From NCBI GenBank assembly GCA_910576865.1, contig CAJTKE010000019.1, positions 1 to 49,320 of the forward strand: 49,320 bases of DNA, in the 5' to 3' direction. Of this stretch, positions 1 to 6,084 are shown in pieces (the stretch's first letter is position 1; every line of letters starts with the position of its first letter). The notes under the pieces are model-generated. The model worked only from the letters and a program-made list of their open reading frames with translations, did no database searches and was not told where the DNA came from. The DNA is from an uncultured Oscillibacter sp. (GTDB lineage: Bacteria > Bacillota > Clostridia > Oscillospirales > Oscillospiraceae). Made by a program: the position numbers and the translations under genes.

Positions 1-93
1 TTCGAGATTGCGGACTACGGCATCTGCGGCGACCTGTTCAAGGTCACCCCGCTGCTGACCGAGGCCATCCGGGCCGCGAAAGCTGCCAAGTAA
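1..93 (+). CDS. etfA: Electron transfer flavoprotein alpha subunit, C-terminal end (partial)
   Basis: Only the last 30 codons are present and the gene begins upstream of the window. The peptide starts FEIADYGICGDLFKVTP and continues TEAIRAAK. This matches the conserved FAD-domain tail of EtfA, in which ADYGIVGDLF is near-invariant. EtfA with EtfB forms the heterodimer that passes electrons from acyl-CoA dehydrogenases or related enzymes; in anaerobic Clostridia it often works in flavin-based electron bifurcation. The stop is followed closely by a strong terminator, so this is the end of its transcription unit. The identification rests on about 17 residues of family signature. Confidence 0.85.
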   Translation, partial: FEIADYGICGDLFKVTPLLTEAIRAAKAAK

Positions 94-108
94 GTTTCCC
101 AAGAGGCG

Positions 109-142
109 AAAGACCGAAGGGCGCAAGCCCTTCGGTCTTTTT
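109..142 (+). terminator. Rho-independent terminator after etfA
   Basis: A perfect 14-bp stem (109-122 with 127-140) closes a GCAA tetraloop and runs into a T tract on the plus strand. It lies 16 nt after the etfA stop. Confidence 0.92.
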
Positions 143-150
143 CACCCTGT

Positions 151-677
151 TCAGATCGTCAAAATGAATTTGCAGATTACTTCTGCGGCCTGTTCCGCGT
201 TTGTCAAAATCGCCGGGTGTCCTCCGTGTTCAAACATCTGGATCGCGGTGCGGGAGACAAGAGCCGCCATTTCCTTGTATTCCTGCTCAAGATGTTCCCT
301 GCACATTTCATCTGCTTTGCTTCCCATGAGCAGAAGCGGCACTTTCATTTCTTCCAGGGGCCTGTGGAATAGAGGATGTTTTTCTTCCGCACATCTTAAC
401 AGGGCATCTGTATCGAGGTCAATCACCGTTTCCCAATCCGGGCCCTGACACCAATCATAAAATTGTCTTGACTCCGGATCCGCTTTTGCGGCTGTTCGTT
501 CGGATAGAAGCTTTTCGGAAAACCCGTCATTGAGCGTGCGCCCGTCAAAACTGTCCGCGGCATAAGCGGCTCAAACAGTTTGGAAGAGGCGGTGTTGCCG
601 TGCAGAAAGATCAGCGGTTTTCCCGCACCGTATTCTTTGTAGAAAACAGATCGGCCCCGATACTGAAAAAACGGCAT
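151..677 (-). pseudogene. Alpha/beta hydrolase remnant with internal deletion and frame break
   Basis: The start at 677 has a good ribosome binding site (GGAGGTGT, 8 nt upstream). The N-terminal piece includes the oxyanion region LIFLHGNTASSKLFEPLMP. After that the reading frame changes near 560. The other frame continues with a family-like C-terminal half (ADSFDGRTLNDGF, then FYDWCQGPDWE, then the second half ending at 151 with the HGGHP histidine region). The middle of the fold, including the nucleophile-elbow serine motif G-x-S-x-G, is missing, so roughly 80-100 residues appear deleted. The protein cannot be a working hydrolase. Base composition is less GC-rich than the neighbours. The exact junction needs alignment to an intact homologue. 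Confidence 0.8.
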
Positions 678-767
678 TTCCAAAGACACCTCCCAATCCG
701 GATAGGTTGCGTTCATGATAGCATGGACTTGGAATGGATACAACTTCCTTCTGATGAAAGCCGCGAT

Positions 768-796
768 TTGACAAAGCTCCCCATATCCCCTATAAT
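768..796 (+). promoter_or_regulatory. Consensus sigma-A promoter for the 890-976 peptide
   Basis: TTGACA (768-773) and TATAAT (791-796) are both perfect, with exact 17-bp spacing. The predicted start is near 803, where a 5' stem-loop begins (802-807 with 822-827, inner stem 809-812 with 817-820). Such a 5' stem is typical of stable toxin mRNAs. Confidence 0.9.
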
Positions 797-889
797 GAAA
801 ACCGCCAGGCCCATCCGGGCATGGCGGCAGAAGGACACGGCTGTGGATTCAGGCGGTTGGCCACTCCCTTGAGAAAGGGGGTGAAGCGA

Positions 890-976
890 GTGTGGAAGAA
901 TCGTTTGTACGTTGTACTGCGGTTTCTGGTGTGTCTGGCGTTCGCGCTTTACATACTGACCATAAACGCGCGTTGA
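890..976 (+). CDS. 28-residue hydrophobic peptide, candidate type I toxin
   Basis: This GTG-start reading frame encodes a 28-residue peptide (MWKNRLYVVLRF then LVCLAFALYILTINAR). It has a short basic N-terminus and a single hydrophobic span of about 20 residues. The ribosome binding site AGGGGGTG sits 6 nt upstream. A perfect consensus promoter lies 95-120 bp upstream, and a second perfect promoter faces it from the right at 1064-1092. Small size, one membrane span, strong facing promoters and a stable hairpin over the stop codon are the hallmarks of type I toxin-antitoxin loci such as TxpA/RatA or BsrG/SR4. I do not recognise the exact family. Alternatively it is a leader or signalling peptide. 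The role is inference. Confidence 0.6.
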   Translation: MWKNRLYVVLRFLVCLAFALYILTINAR

Positions 977-1003
977 CCGCTCGGCTGGCACCAAGCGGTC
1001 AAC
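972..1003. other. Perfect hairpin overlapping the toxin stop codon
   Basis: A 10-bp perfect stem (972-981 with 994-1003) encloses a 12-nt loop and includes the TGA of the peptide gene. It lies in the zone where the sense and facing transcripts would overlap. It could end the mRNA or seed RNA-RNA pairing. It has no strong T tract on either side. Confidence 0.7.
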
Positions 1004-1057
1004 TTTGAAAAAAGTAAGATCGTAGAGGGCCGACCGTCTCACGGCGGTGTCCCTTCT
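972..1057 (-). ncRNA. Candidate antisense RNA against the 890-976 peptide mRNA
   Basis: A leftward RNA starting near 1057 from the consensus promoter at 1064-1092 would be complementary to the 3' part of the peptide mRNA. No reading frame with a ribosome binding site follows the promoter. The 3' end is not resolved; the coordinate given is the minimum that reaches the shared hairpin. Confidence 0.45.
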
Positions 1058-1063
1058 GCTGTC

Positions 1064-1092
1064 ATTATACCGTTTCGCTCCCCCGTTGTCAA
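1064..1092 (-). promoter_or_regulatory. Consensus sigma-A promoter for a leftward antisense RNA
   Basis: On the minus strand, TTGACA (1092-1087) and TATAAT (1069-1064) are perfect with a 17-bp spacer. It lies just past the uvrC stop and points at the 890-976 peptide gene. Confidence 0.85.
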
Positions 1093-1109
1093 GGCGGCGG
1101 GGCGTTTTT

Positions 1110-2963
1110 TCATGCCCGCTCCCCGTCCGCCGCCTCTGCGTTCGACGGATGAAAATGCCTCCACACCGCCTCCGCGGCGGACCTGGGCACCACCGCCGCC
1201 AGGGTCTCCACCTCCGCCTCCCGGATGGCCTTGATGGTGCCGAATTTCTTCCGCAGCTCCTCCCGCCGCTTGGGCCCCACGCCGGGGATGCCGTCCAGGG
1301 CGGAGCGCAGGGCGCTCTTTCCGTGGCTCTCGTGGTGGTAGGTGATGGCGAAGCGGTGGGTCTCCTCCTGGATCTGCCCGATGAGGGAGAACACCGCCTG
1401 GTTCCCCACGATGCCGATCTCCCGGCCCTCCGGGGTCACCAGGGCCCTCGTCCGGTGCCGGTCGTCCTTCACCATGCCGAAGATGGGCACGTCCACGCCA
1501 AACTCCTCGGCGACGGACAGGGCCGTCTGAGCGTGGGTGACGCCGCCGTCGATCAAGAACACGTCCGGCAGGGGGAGAAATTTCTCGTCCCCGTCCGCCG
1601 CCCTCTGGAGCCGCCGCCGGAGGACCTCCCGCATGGAGGCGTAGTCGTCGGGCTTTCCCTCCAGGTCCTTGATGCGGAAGCGCCGGTAGGCGCTCTTCAG
1701 GGGCCTTGTGCCGCTGTAGACCACCATGGAGGCCACGATGTCGCTGCCTCCGGTGTTGGAGATGTCAAAGGACTCCAGCCGCTTCGGCGGGGCCGGGAGG
1801 TCCAGCATTTTCGTCAAAAGCTCCAGGGTGTGGGCCACCCGCTCCTCGGCGGTGGTGGCCCGCTCCGCCTCCTCGGCGGCGTTCCGCTGGGCCATGGCGC
1901 GAAGATCCGCCTTCTCCCCCCGCTGGGGGACGTGGACCCGGACCTTGTGCCCCGCCCGTTTCGTCAGGACCGCCGAGAGGCTTTCGCAGAACCCTTCCGT
2001 CTCGAAGGGCAGCAGAATCTCATGGGGCAGAATGGCCCGGGGCAGGTAGTACTGGGCCGTCAAGGCGGAGAGCATCTCCTCTTGGGGCTCCTCCATGGGG
2101 GCGGTGAAGAGCTCCGTCTCCCGGCCCGCCAGATTCCCCTCCTCCATGTGGAGCACGGCGTAGCAGCACTTCCCCGCCCCCCGGTAGAGGCCCCAGATGT
2201 CCGTGTCGGCGCAGAGCCCGGCGATGACCGTCTGCTTTTTGGAGAGGGCGCTGATGGCGTTGATCCGGTCCCGGAGGGCCGCCGCCTGCTCGAACCGCAG
2301 GGCCTCCGCCTCCGCCTCCATCTCGGCGGTCATGTCCCGGAGGAGCTCCCTGGCCTTGCCCTCCAGCATCTGGGTGGCCTGCCGGATGCGCCGGTTGTAC
2401 TCCTCCGCCGTCATCTCGGGGCGGCAGAAGCCGTCACACCGGCCCATGTGGAAGTTCAAACAGGGCCGCTCCGCCCCGATGTCCCGGGGGAACCTCCGAT
2501 TGCAGGTGGGGAGGCGCAGGGCGGCGCAGACGGCGTCCAGGGCCTGCCTCGTCTCGAAGCGCCCGCCGAAGGGGCCGAAGTACTTCGCCCCGTCGTTGGC
2601 CCACTTGTGAACCATGGTGAACCTGGGATAGGTCTCCCGGGAGAGGCGGACGAAGGGATAGCCCTTGTCGTCCTTGAGGAGGATGTTGTAGCGGGGCATG
2701 TGCCGCTTGATGAGGGAGTTCTCCAGCACCAGGGCCTCGAACTCGCTGGAGACGAAGATGGTGTCGAACCGGTCGATCTGGGACACCATCTGCCTCGTCT
2801 TGGCCGTGTGGGAGGCGCTGTCCTGAAAGTACTGGCTGACCCGGTTCTTGAGCTTTTTCGCCTTGCCCACGTAGATGACCTTCCCGGTCCTGTCCATCAT
2901 GAGATAGACCCCCGGCAGCAGGGGCAGGTCATTGGCCTTTTCCTTCAGCTCTTCCCTGGTCAT
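1110..2963 (-). CDS. uvrC: Excinuclease ABC subunit C
   Basis: The product (617 residues, normal for UvrC) makes the dual incisions in nucleotide excision repair after UvrAB marks a lesion. Domains in order are the GIY-YIG nuclease at the N-terminus (LLPGVYLMMDR with VIYVGKAKKLKNR), a UVR domain (EQAAALRDRINAI), the RNase H-like nuclease (ESFDISNTGGSDIVASMVVY) and C-terminal helix-hairpin-helix (GIPGVGPKRREELRKKFG). I chose the ATG at 2963 because GGAGGTG lies just upstream, while the in-frame ATG at 2978 precedes that site and has none. It is transcribed leftward after ptsH but separated from it by a terminator. Confidence 0.97.
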   Translation of the reverse strand: MTREELKEKANDLPLLPGVYLMMDRTGKVIYVGKAKKLKNRVSQYFQDSASHTAKTRQMVSQIDRFDTIFVSSEFEALVLENSLIKRHMPRYNILLKDDKGYPFVRLSRETYPRFTMVHKWANDGAKYFGPFGGRFETRQALDAVCAALRLPTCNRRFPRDIGAERPCLNFHMGRCDGFCRPEMTAEEYNRRIRQATQMLEGKARELLRDMTAEMEAEAEALRFEQAAALRDRINAISALSKKQTVIAGLCADTDIWGLYRGAGKCCYAVLHMEEGNLAGRETELFTAPMEEPQEEMLSALTAQYYLPRAILPHEILLPFETEGFCESLSAVLTKRAGHKVRVHVPQRGEKADLRAMAQRNAAEEAERATTAEERVAHTLELLTKMLDLPAPPKRLESFDISNTGGSDIVASMVVYSGTRPLKSAYRRFRIKDLEGKPDDYASMREVLRRRLQRAADGDEKFLPLPDVFLIDGGVTHAQTALSVAEEFGVDVPIFGMVKDDRHRTRALVTPEGREIGIVGNQAVFSLIGQIQEETHRFAITYHHESHGKSALRSALDGIPGVGPKRREELRKKFGTIKAIREAEVETLAAVVPRSAAEAVWRHFHPSNAEAADGERA

Positions 2964-2982
2964 GCTCCACCTCCACACAGAT

Positions 2983-3022
2983 AAAAAAAGACCACCCCGC
3001 GCTGACAGGCAGCACGGGGACG
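2983..3022 (-). terminator. Terminator after ptsH
   Basis: On the minus strand an imperfect stem of about 10 bp (CCCCG-GCTG with CAGC-CGGGG, one G-T pair) is followed by a run of seven T residues. It separates ptsH from uvrC. Confidence 0.8.
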
Positions 3023-3027
3023 GTTCA

Positions 3028-3291
3028 TCACTCTCCGAAGTTGTCTTTCACCAGGTCCACCAGGGCGGTGACTGCCTCTTTCTCGTCGCTGCCGTCCGCG
3101 ATCAGGGTGATGGGGGTGCCCTTCACGATGCCCAGGGACAGCACGCCCAGCAGACTCTTGGCGTTGACGCGGCGGTCCTCCTTCTCCACCCAGATGCCGC
3201 TCTTGAATTCATTGGCTTTCTGAATGAAGAACGTGGCGGGGCGGGCGTGCAGACCAACTTCGTTGTTGACCGTGATTTCCTGCGTATACAT
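3028..3291 (-). CDS. ptsH: Phosphocarrier protein HPr
   Basis: HPr passes phosphate from enzyme I to sugar-specific EII proteins of the phosphotransferase system. In Gram-positives it also acts, when phosphorylated on Ser46, as co-effector of CcpA in carbon catabolite repression. The 87-residue protein shows both sites: His15 in GLHARPA and Ser46 in NAKSLLGVLSLG. His15 argues against the paralogue Crh, which has Gln there. The start at 3291 has GGAGAGC 6 nt upstream; an in-frame ATG 30 nt earlier has no such site. Enzyme I and HPr kinase are not in the window, so the gene is monocistronic here. Confidence 0.96.
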   Translation of the reverse strand: MYTQEITVNNEVGLHARPATFFIQKANEFKSGIWVEKEDRRVNAKSLLGVLSLGIVKGTPITLIADGSDEKEAVTALVDLVKDNFGE

Positions 3292-3353
3292 GTTGCAGCT
3301 CTCCTTTTTGTATCGAATCAAATGGATGGTTGCCCACGAATCATTACTTTATC

Positions 3354-3382
3354 ATCATAACCGCTTTTCCGTCTCCCGTCAA
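3354..3382 (-). promoter_or_regulatory. Promoter of ptsH
   Basis: Minus strand TTGACG (3382-3377) and TATGAT (3359-3354) with a 17-bp spacer, about 60 bp upstream of the ptsH start. The region to its right (3383-3480) is unusually AT-rich for this chromosome. Confidence 0.8.
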
Positions 3383-3808
3383 TGGACAATTGCACAAACA
3401 TTTTAAAAAATTTTCCTTGGCAGTAAAATTCTTTTTGTTAGTTTACGCCAATTTTGCGGAAATTTATACGTCATTTTATCCAAAAACGCGGAGCTTTTCG
3501 AGGTGCATCTCCGCGTCCCCGCTTCGCGCCCCTCTCTATTGATGAATGTATGCCGCCCGGCGCCGCCTCATGCCGCGGTTCCCGCCGTTTTCCGGAAAAA
3601 GCCTCCGTCTCCTGAAAGTCCCGGGATTGGTCCGGGCCGGTCCGGGGACAATAGGTTCCGGGTATCGCGGACGCGGGACGGAAGCGCCGTTCCGCGGGCC
3701 GTCAAAGCGGCTCAGGGCCCGCCTGGCTTTTGAACTTCTTTGACGGCGTGGTCCGGGCTCCGCCCAGCGGCGGGGCCCGGTCCGGAAAGATCGAAGGAGG
3801 AGTATCCC
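3383..3808. other. Intergenic region between ptsH and the lipoprotein gene
   Basis: No convincing gene is seen. The left 100 bp are AT-rich and serve the ptsH promoter. A leftward-facing terminator lies at 3482-3515. The remainder (3516-3800) is GC-rich with open frames on both strands that lack ribosome binding sites and recognisable products. I could not identify a clear promoter for the gene at 3809. Confidence 0.5.
3482..3515 (-). terminator. Leftward-facing terminator with no evident upstream gene
   Basis: The 7-bp perfect stem CGCGGAG/CTCCGCG (3487-3493 with 3509-3515) is followed on the minus strand by five T residues. The nearest gene to its right runs the other way, so it ends an unseen transcript: an unrecognised small RNA, a lost gene or read-through protection for ptsH. 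Confidence 0.6.
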
Positions 3809-4117
3809 ATGAAAAATACTCTGATGGTTCTGCTGGCCTCCCTGGTGCTGGCGGTCTGCCTCACCGCCTGCGGCGGCGGACAGACCACCGGGAACGTGGA
3901 CGGCCAGACCGGAAGCGCGGCCGGAGACTCCGTCAACGGCGGAACCTCCGCCGGGGGCTCCGTGAATGACGGAAACACCGCCGGAAGCCCGGCCAACGGC
4001 GGAGACATCGCCGGCGGCGGGGTGACGGACGGCGCCCGGGACGCCCTGGACGACGCCGGACGGTCCGTCCGCAATGCCATGGACGACGCCGGAGACGCCA
4101 TGGACAGCGTGTTTTAA
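3809..4117 (+). CDS. Small low-complexity lipoprotein
   Basis: The 102-residue product begins with a classic lipoprotein signal peptide: basic MKN, a hydrophobic core and the lipobox LTAC followed by GGG. It should be lipid-anchored to the outer face of the cytoplasmic membrane. The mature part is almost entirely Gly, Ser, Thr, Asn, Ala and Asp (motifs such as NGGTSAGGSVNDGNTAG) and ends with an amphipathic Asp/Ala/Arg-rich stretch (RSVRNAMDDAGDAMDSVF). No enzymatic domain is recognisable. The ATG has AAGGAGGAG 6 nt upstream. It may be a spacer-type surface protein of unknown role. Confidence 0.8.
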   Translation: MKNTLMVLLASLVLAVCLTACGGGQTTGNVDGQTGSAAGDSVNGGTSAGGSVNDGNTAGSPANGGDIAGGGVTDGARDALDDAGRSVRNAMDDAGDAMDSVF

Positions 4118-4126
4118 GCGCCCTCT

Positions 4127-4163
4127 CCGGACCGCCCGCCCTCCGGCCCTTCCGGCGGTCCGG
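4127..4163. repeat. Inverted repeat downstream of the lipoprotein gene
   Basis: A perfect 10-bp inverted repeat CCGGACCGCC/GGCGGTCCGG (4127-4136 with 4154-4163). It lacks a T tract, so it is at best a weak terminator. Confidence 0.55.
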
Positions 4164-4172
4164 ACTACATGC

Positions 4173-4201
4173 TTCCATTTTCCCTCCCACTCCTGTATAA
4201 T
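4173..4201 (+). promoter_or_regulatory. Promoter of trmO
   Basis: A weak -35 TTCCAT (4173-4178) and a perfect -10 TATAAT (4196-4201) with a 17-bp spacer, about 30 bp upstream of the trmO start. Confidence 0.65.
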
Positions 4202-4232
4202 ATGCGGCAGAGGAAAGGAGGGTGCGCGCGTC

Positions 4233-4931
4233 ATGCGGGAATTCACCATGCGGCCCATTGCCCATATCCGAAGCGATTTCGCCGGAAAATTCGGCGTCCC
4301 CCGCCAGAGCGGACTGGTGGAGGCGCTGGAGGCCCTGGTGGTCTTCGAGCCGGCGTACCGGGACCCCGCCGCCCTCCGGGGGCTGGAGGGATTTTCCCAC
4401 GTGTGGCTGCTCTGGGTCTTCGACCGGGCGGTCCGGGAGGGCTGGTCCCCCACGGTCCGCCCGCCCCGGCTGGGGGGGAACGCCCGGCTGGGGGTCTTCG
4501 CCACCCGGTCCCCCTTCCGGCCCAACCCCATCGCCCTGTCCGCCGTCACCCTGGCGGGGATGGAGGAGACGGCGGAGTGGGGAACCGTCCTCCGGGTCCG
4601 GGGGGCGGATCTGATGGACGGCACGCCCATTCTGGACGTCAAGCCCTATCTTCCCTACGCCGACTGCCGTCCCGAGGCCCTGGGGGGCTTCGCCGCCGCC
4701 GCCCCCGACGGGGAGGCCCTGGCGGTGGAGTGCCCGGCGGCGCTTTGGGAAAAGGTCCCGCCGGACCGGCGGGAGGCCCTCCGGGCGGTGCTGGCCCTGG
4801 ACCCCCGGCCCAAGTACCAGGACGACCCGGGGCGGGTCTACGGCTTCGGCTTCGCCGGGCTGGAGGTCCGGTTTTCCGTGGAGGGGGAGGTTCTGCGGGT
4901 CCGGGAGATTCTGGAGGGGACGGGAACATGA
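4233..4931 (+). CDS. trmO: tRNA (N6-threonylcarbamoyladenosine(37)-N6)-methyltransferase TrmO (TsaA family)
   Basis: TrmO methylates t6A37 of certain tRNAs using S-adenosylmethionine. The product is 232 residues, typical of the bacterial family. Signatures are IAHIRSDFAGKFGVPRQSGL near the N-terminus, GFSHVWLLWVFD, then RLGVFATRSPFRPNPIALS, and DGTPILDVKPYLPYADC, followed by the shorter C-terminal domain (PKYQDDPGRVYGFGFAGLEV). The ATG at 4233 has AGGAGGG about 10 nt upstream. An internal ATG 5 codons later is possible. It is a single-gene unit ended by a strong hairpin. Confidence 0.94.
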   Translation: MREFTMRPIAHIRSDFAGKFGVPRQSGLVEALEALVVFEPAYRDPAALRGLEGFSHVWLLWVFDRAVREGWSPTVRPPRLGGNARLGVFATRSPFRPNPIALSAVTLAGMEETAEWGTVLRVRGADLMDGTPILDVKPYLPYADCRPEALGGFAAAAPDGEALAVECPAALWEKVPPDRREALRAVLALDPRPKYQDDPGRVYGFGFAGLEVRFSVEGEVLRVREILEGTGT

Positions 4932-4940
4932 TTTTGCCGG

Positions 4941-4971
4941 GAACAGGGGCGGATATCATCCGCCCCTGTTC
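4941..4971 (+). terminator. Hairpin after trmO
   Basis: A perfect 14-bp stem (4941-4954 with 4958-4971) and 3-nt loop, 10 nt after the trmO stop. No strong T tract follows. The GGGGCGG core resembles the repeats just downstream. Confidence 0.65.
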
Positions 4972-5029
4972 CATTGACAGAAGGGCAGTTCCGGGGGAAT
5001 GGCCCGCACAGGGGTGCGGGCCCCACAGG

Positions 5030-5310
5030 GTGTTCTACCGGTAGAAGGGGTGTGGGGCCCGGTCCCCTGACCGGGCCGGTTCCCGGGCATGGGGAGGGCT
5101 GTCGGAAGACGAACCGCAGGGGCGGACCTATGTGTCCGCCCTTCTATCGGGAGTGCCCAGGTTTCGGGAGAAGGGCGGACACGCAGGTCCGCCCCTACAG
5201 GGTGTTCTATCGGGAGAAGGTATGTAGGGGGCGGGCTCTGTCCCGCCCCGTTTCCCCCGGAAGCATGGAGCTTCCAGAAGAACGGGAGGGGACAGAGCCC
5301 CTCCCCTACA
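5030..5310. repeat. Cluster of GC-rich palindromic intergenic repeats
   Basis: About 280 bp made of several palindromic units, each a GC-rich stem with the phrase ACAGGGTGTTCTA(T/C)CGG or ATGTAGGGG between units (for example 5040-5090, 5110-5150, 5175-5205, 5224-5262 and 5285-5310). Inner loops read CCTATGTGT, CACGCAGG and CTCTGT. The unit at 5224-5262 (ATGTAGGGG, then CTCTGT, then CCCCGTTT and CCCC) reappears almost unchanged at 11641-11680. No reading frame here looks real. These are dispersed non-autonomous repeats of MITE/REP type. Confidence 0.7.
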
Positions 5311-5335
5311 AGATGATTTCCCACCCAAAATTTTC

Positions 5336-5364
5336 TTGACTTTGCGGCGTCGGTAAGTTATAAT
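5336..5364 (+). promoter_or_regulatory. Promoter of the ribbon-helix-helix gene
   Basis: TTGACT (5336-5341) and a perfect TATAAT (5359-5364) with a 17-bp spacer, 30 bp upstream of the start codon. Confidence 0.85.
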
Positions 5365-5395
5365 ATTAGCGACCCCAAAAAGTGAGGTGATGATA

Positions 5396-5572
5396 TTGGG
5401 GGACAAAAAAATGGGGCGTCCTACTGATAACCCGAAAGATACTTCTCTGAAAGTCCGCCTTGACAAAGCATCCGCTGAGAAGCTGGACGAGTGTGCAAAA
5501 GAACTGGATGTATCAAAAGCGGAAGTCGTTCGGCGTGGTATCCACAAGGTGCATGACGACCTGAAAAAATGA
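5396..5572 (+). CDS. Ribbon-helix-helix (CopG-like) DNA-binding protein
   Basis: A 58-residue protein beginning with a basic tail (GDKKMGRPTDNPKD), then a beta strand (TSLKVRLDK) and two helices (ASAEKLDECAKELD and VSKAEVVRRGIHKVHDDLKK). This is the standard ribbon-helix-helix fold, which binds DNA as a dimer through the paired strand. A TTG start at 5396 fits best because GAGGTG lies 6 nt upstream; the ATG at 5411 is an alternative and the ATGs at 5387/5390 sit on the Shine-Dalgarno. It has its own consensus promoter and is followed by a conserved-looking RNA structure. Such proteins often repress their own operon. The target is unknown. Confidence 0.82.
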   Translation: MGDKKMGRPTDNPKDTSLKVRLDKASAEKLDECAKELDVSKAEVVRRGIHKVHDDLKK

Positions 5573-5573
5573 A

Positions 5574-5694
5574 GGAAGCGGCGCAACCCTACAAAGATGA
5601 CACCGCTTCCCTCCCAAGGCCGATACCTGCCAAAAGGCAAGAACAGCGTAAATATCATACCATACGCCGCCTTTCCTTTCAAGCGGTATCGGCC
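5574..5694 (+). ncRNA. Structured RNA segment downstream of the ribbon-helix-helix gene
   Basis: Three nested or adjacent stems directly follow the stop codon: GGAAGCGG/CCGCTTCC (5574-5581 with 5603-5610), an outer 10-bp stem GGCCGATACC/GGTATCGGCC (5618-5627 with 5685-5694) and an inner TGCC-AAAA-GGCA (5628-5639). No reading frame in this stretch has a ribosome binding site. It may be a terminator array, a regulatory RNA or a binding target of the adjacent protein. Confidence 0.5.
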
Positions 5695-5724
5695 GAAAAA
5701 GAACAAAGAAAGGATGATCCAACG

Positions 5725-5997
5725 GTGGAGAACATTCTGGAGCTGCTGTATGACCTGCCCCGGGAGAGAGTCCACGGGCAGGACTCGCCCTTTGTCAGGG
5801 CGGCGCGGATCAAAAACGAAAATCTGGAGCGGCTCACCGCTTCCATGACGGAGGAGCAGCGGGACCTTCTGGACGCCTGCTTGGACGCGGGAAGCCGCGT
5901 CGAGGATATGAGGGACTTTGACCGCTTCCGCTTCGCCTTCCGCTTTGGGGCCCAGCTTATGGCGGAGCTGATCACGGGCAGGGGGGACGCGCTGTGA
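5725..5997 (+). CDS. Small conserved hypothetical protein (DUF6809-like)
   Basis: A 90-residue protein read from the GTG at 5725 (ENILELLYDLPRERV onward), with AAGGATG upstream. The open frame extends left to 5569, but that part overlaps the RNA stems and lacks a start signal. The body is helical and charged (ASMTEEQRDLLDACLDAGSRV) and ends FRFGAQLMAELITGRGD. It resembles the short DUF6809-type proteins common in Clostridia, which are often next to mobile or regulatory genes; that assignment is from memory and tentative. It ends before a strong bidirectional terminator. Confidence 0.65.
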   Translation: MENILELLYDLPRERVHGQDSPFVRAARIKNENLERLTASMTEEQRDLLDACLDAGSRVEDMRDFDRFRFAFRFGAQLMAELITGRGDAL

Positions 5998-6036
5998 GAA
6001 GGCGCGCGGACCGAACAGGAAGATAAAGCACGCGCG

Positions 6037-6068
6037 AAAAGAGGACTGCCATGCGGCAGTCCTCTTTT
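6037..6068. terminator. Bidirectional terminator
   Basis: A perfect 14-bp stem AAAAGAGGACTGCC/GGCAGTCCTCTTTT (6037-6050 with 6055-6068) with a 4-nt loop gives T runs on both strands. It serves the rightward gene ending at 5997 and the leftward yitT-like gene ending at 6085. Confidence 0.92.
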
Positions 6069-6084
6069 AACAGCCGGTTTCCCG

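Noticed and set aside
713..1042. A 109-codon minus-strand open frame opposite the small hydrophobic peptide
   Set aside because: No ribosome binding site or recognisable product; the facing promoters and hairpin explain the region better.
3536..4642. A 368-codon minus-strand open frame over the lipoprotein and trmO
   Set aside because: Arg/Pro/Gly-rich mirror sequence; both plus-strand genes have clear signals and signatures.
5030..5310. CRISPR array
   Set aside because: Units are palindromic, unequal in length and not separated by uniform unique spacers; no cas genes are seen anywhere in the window.
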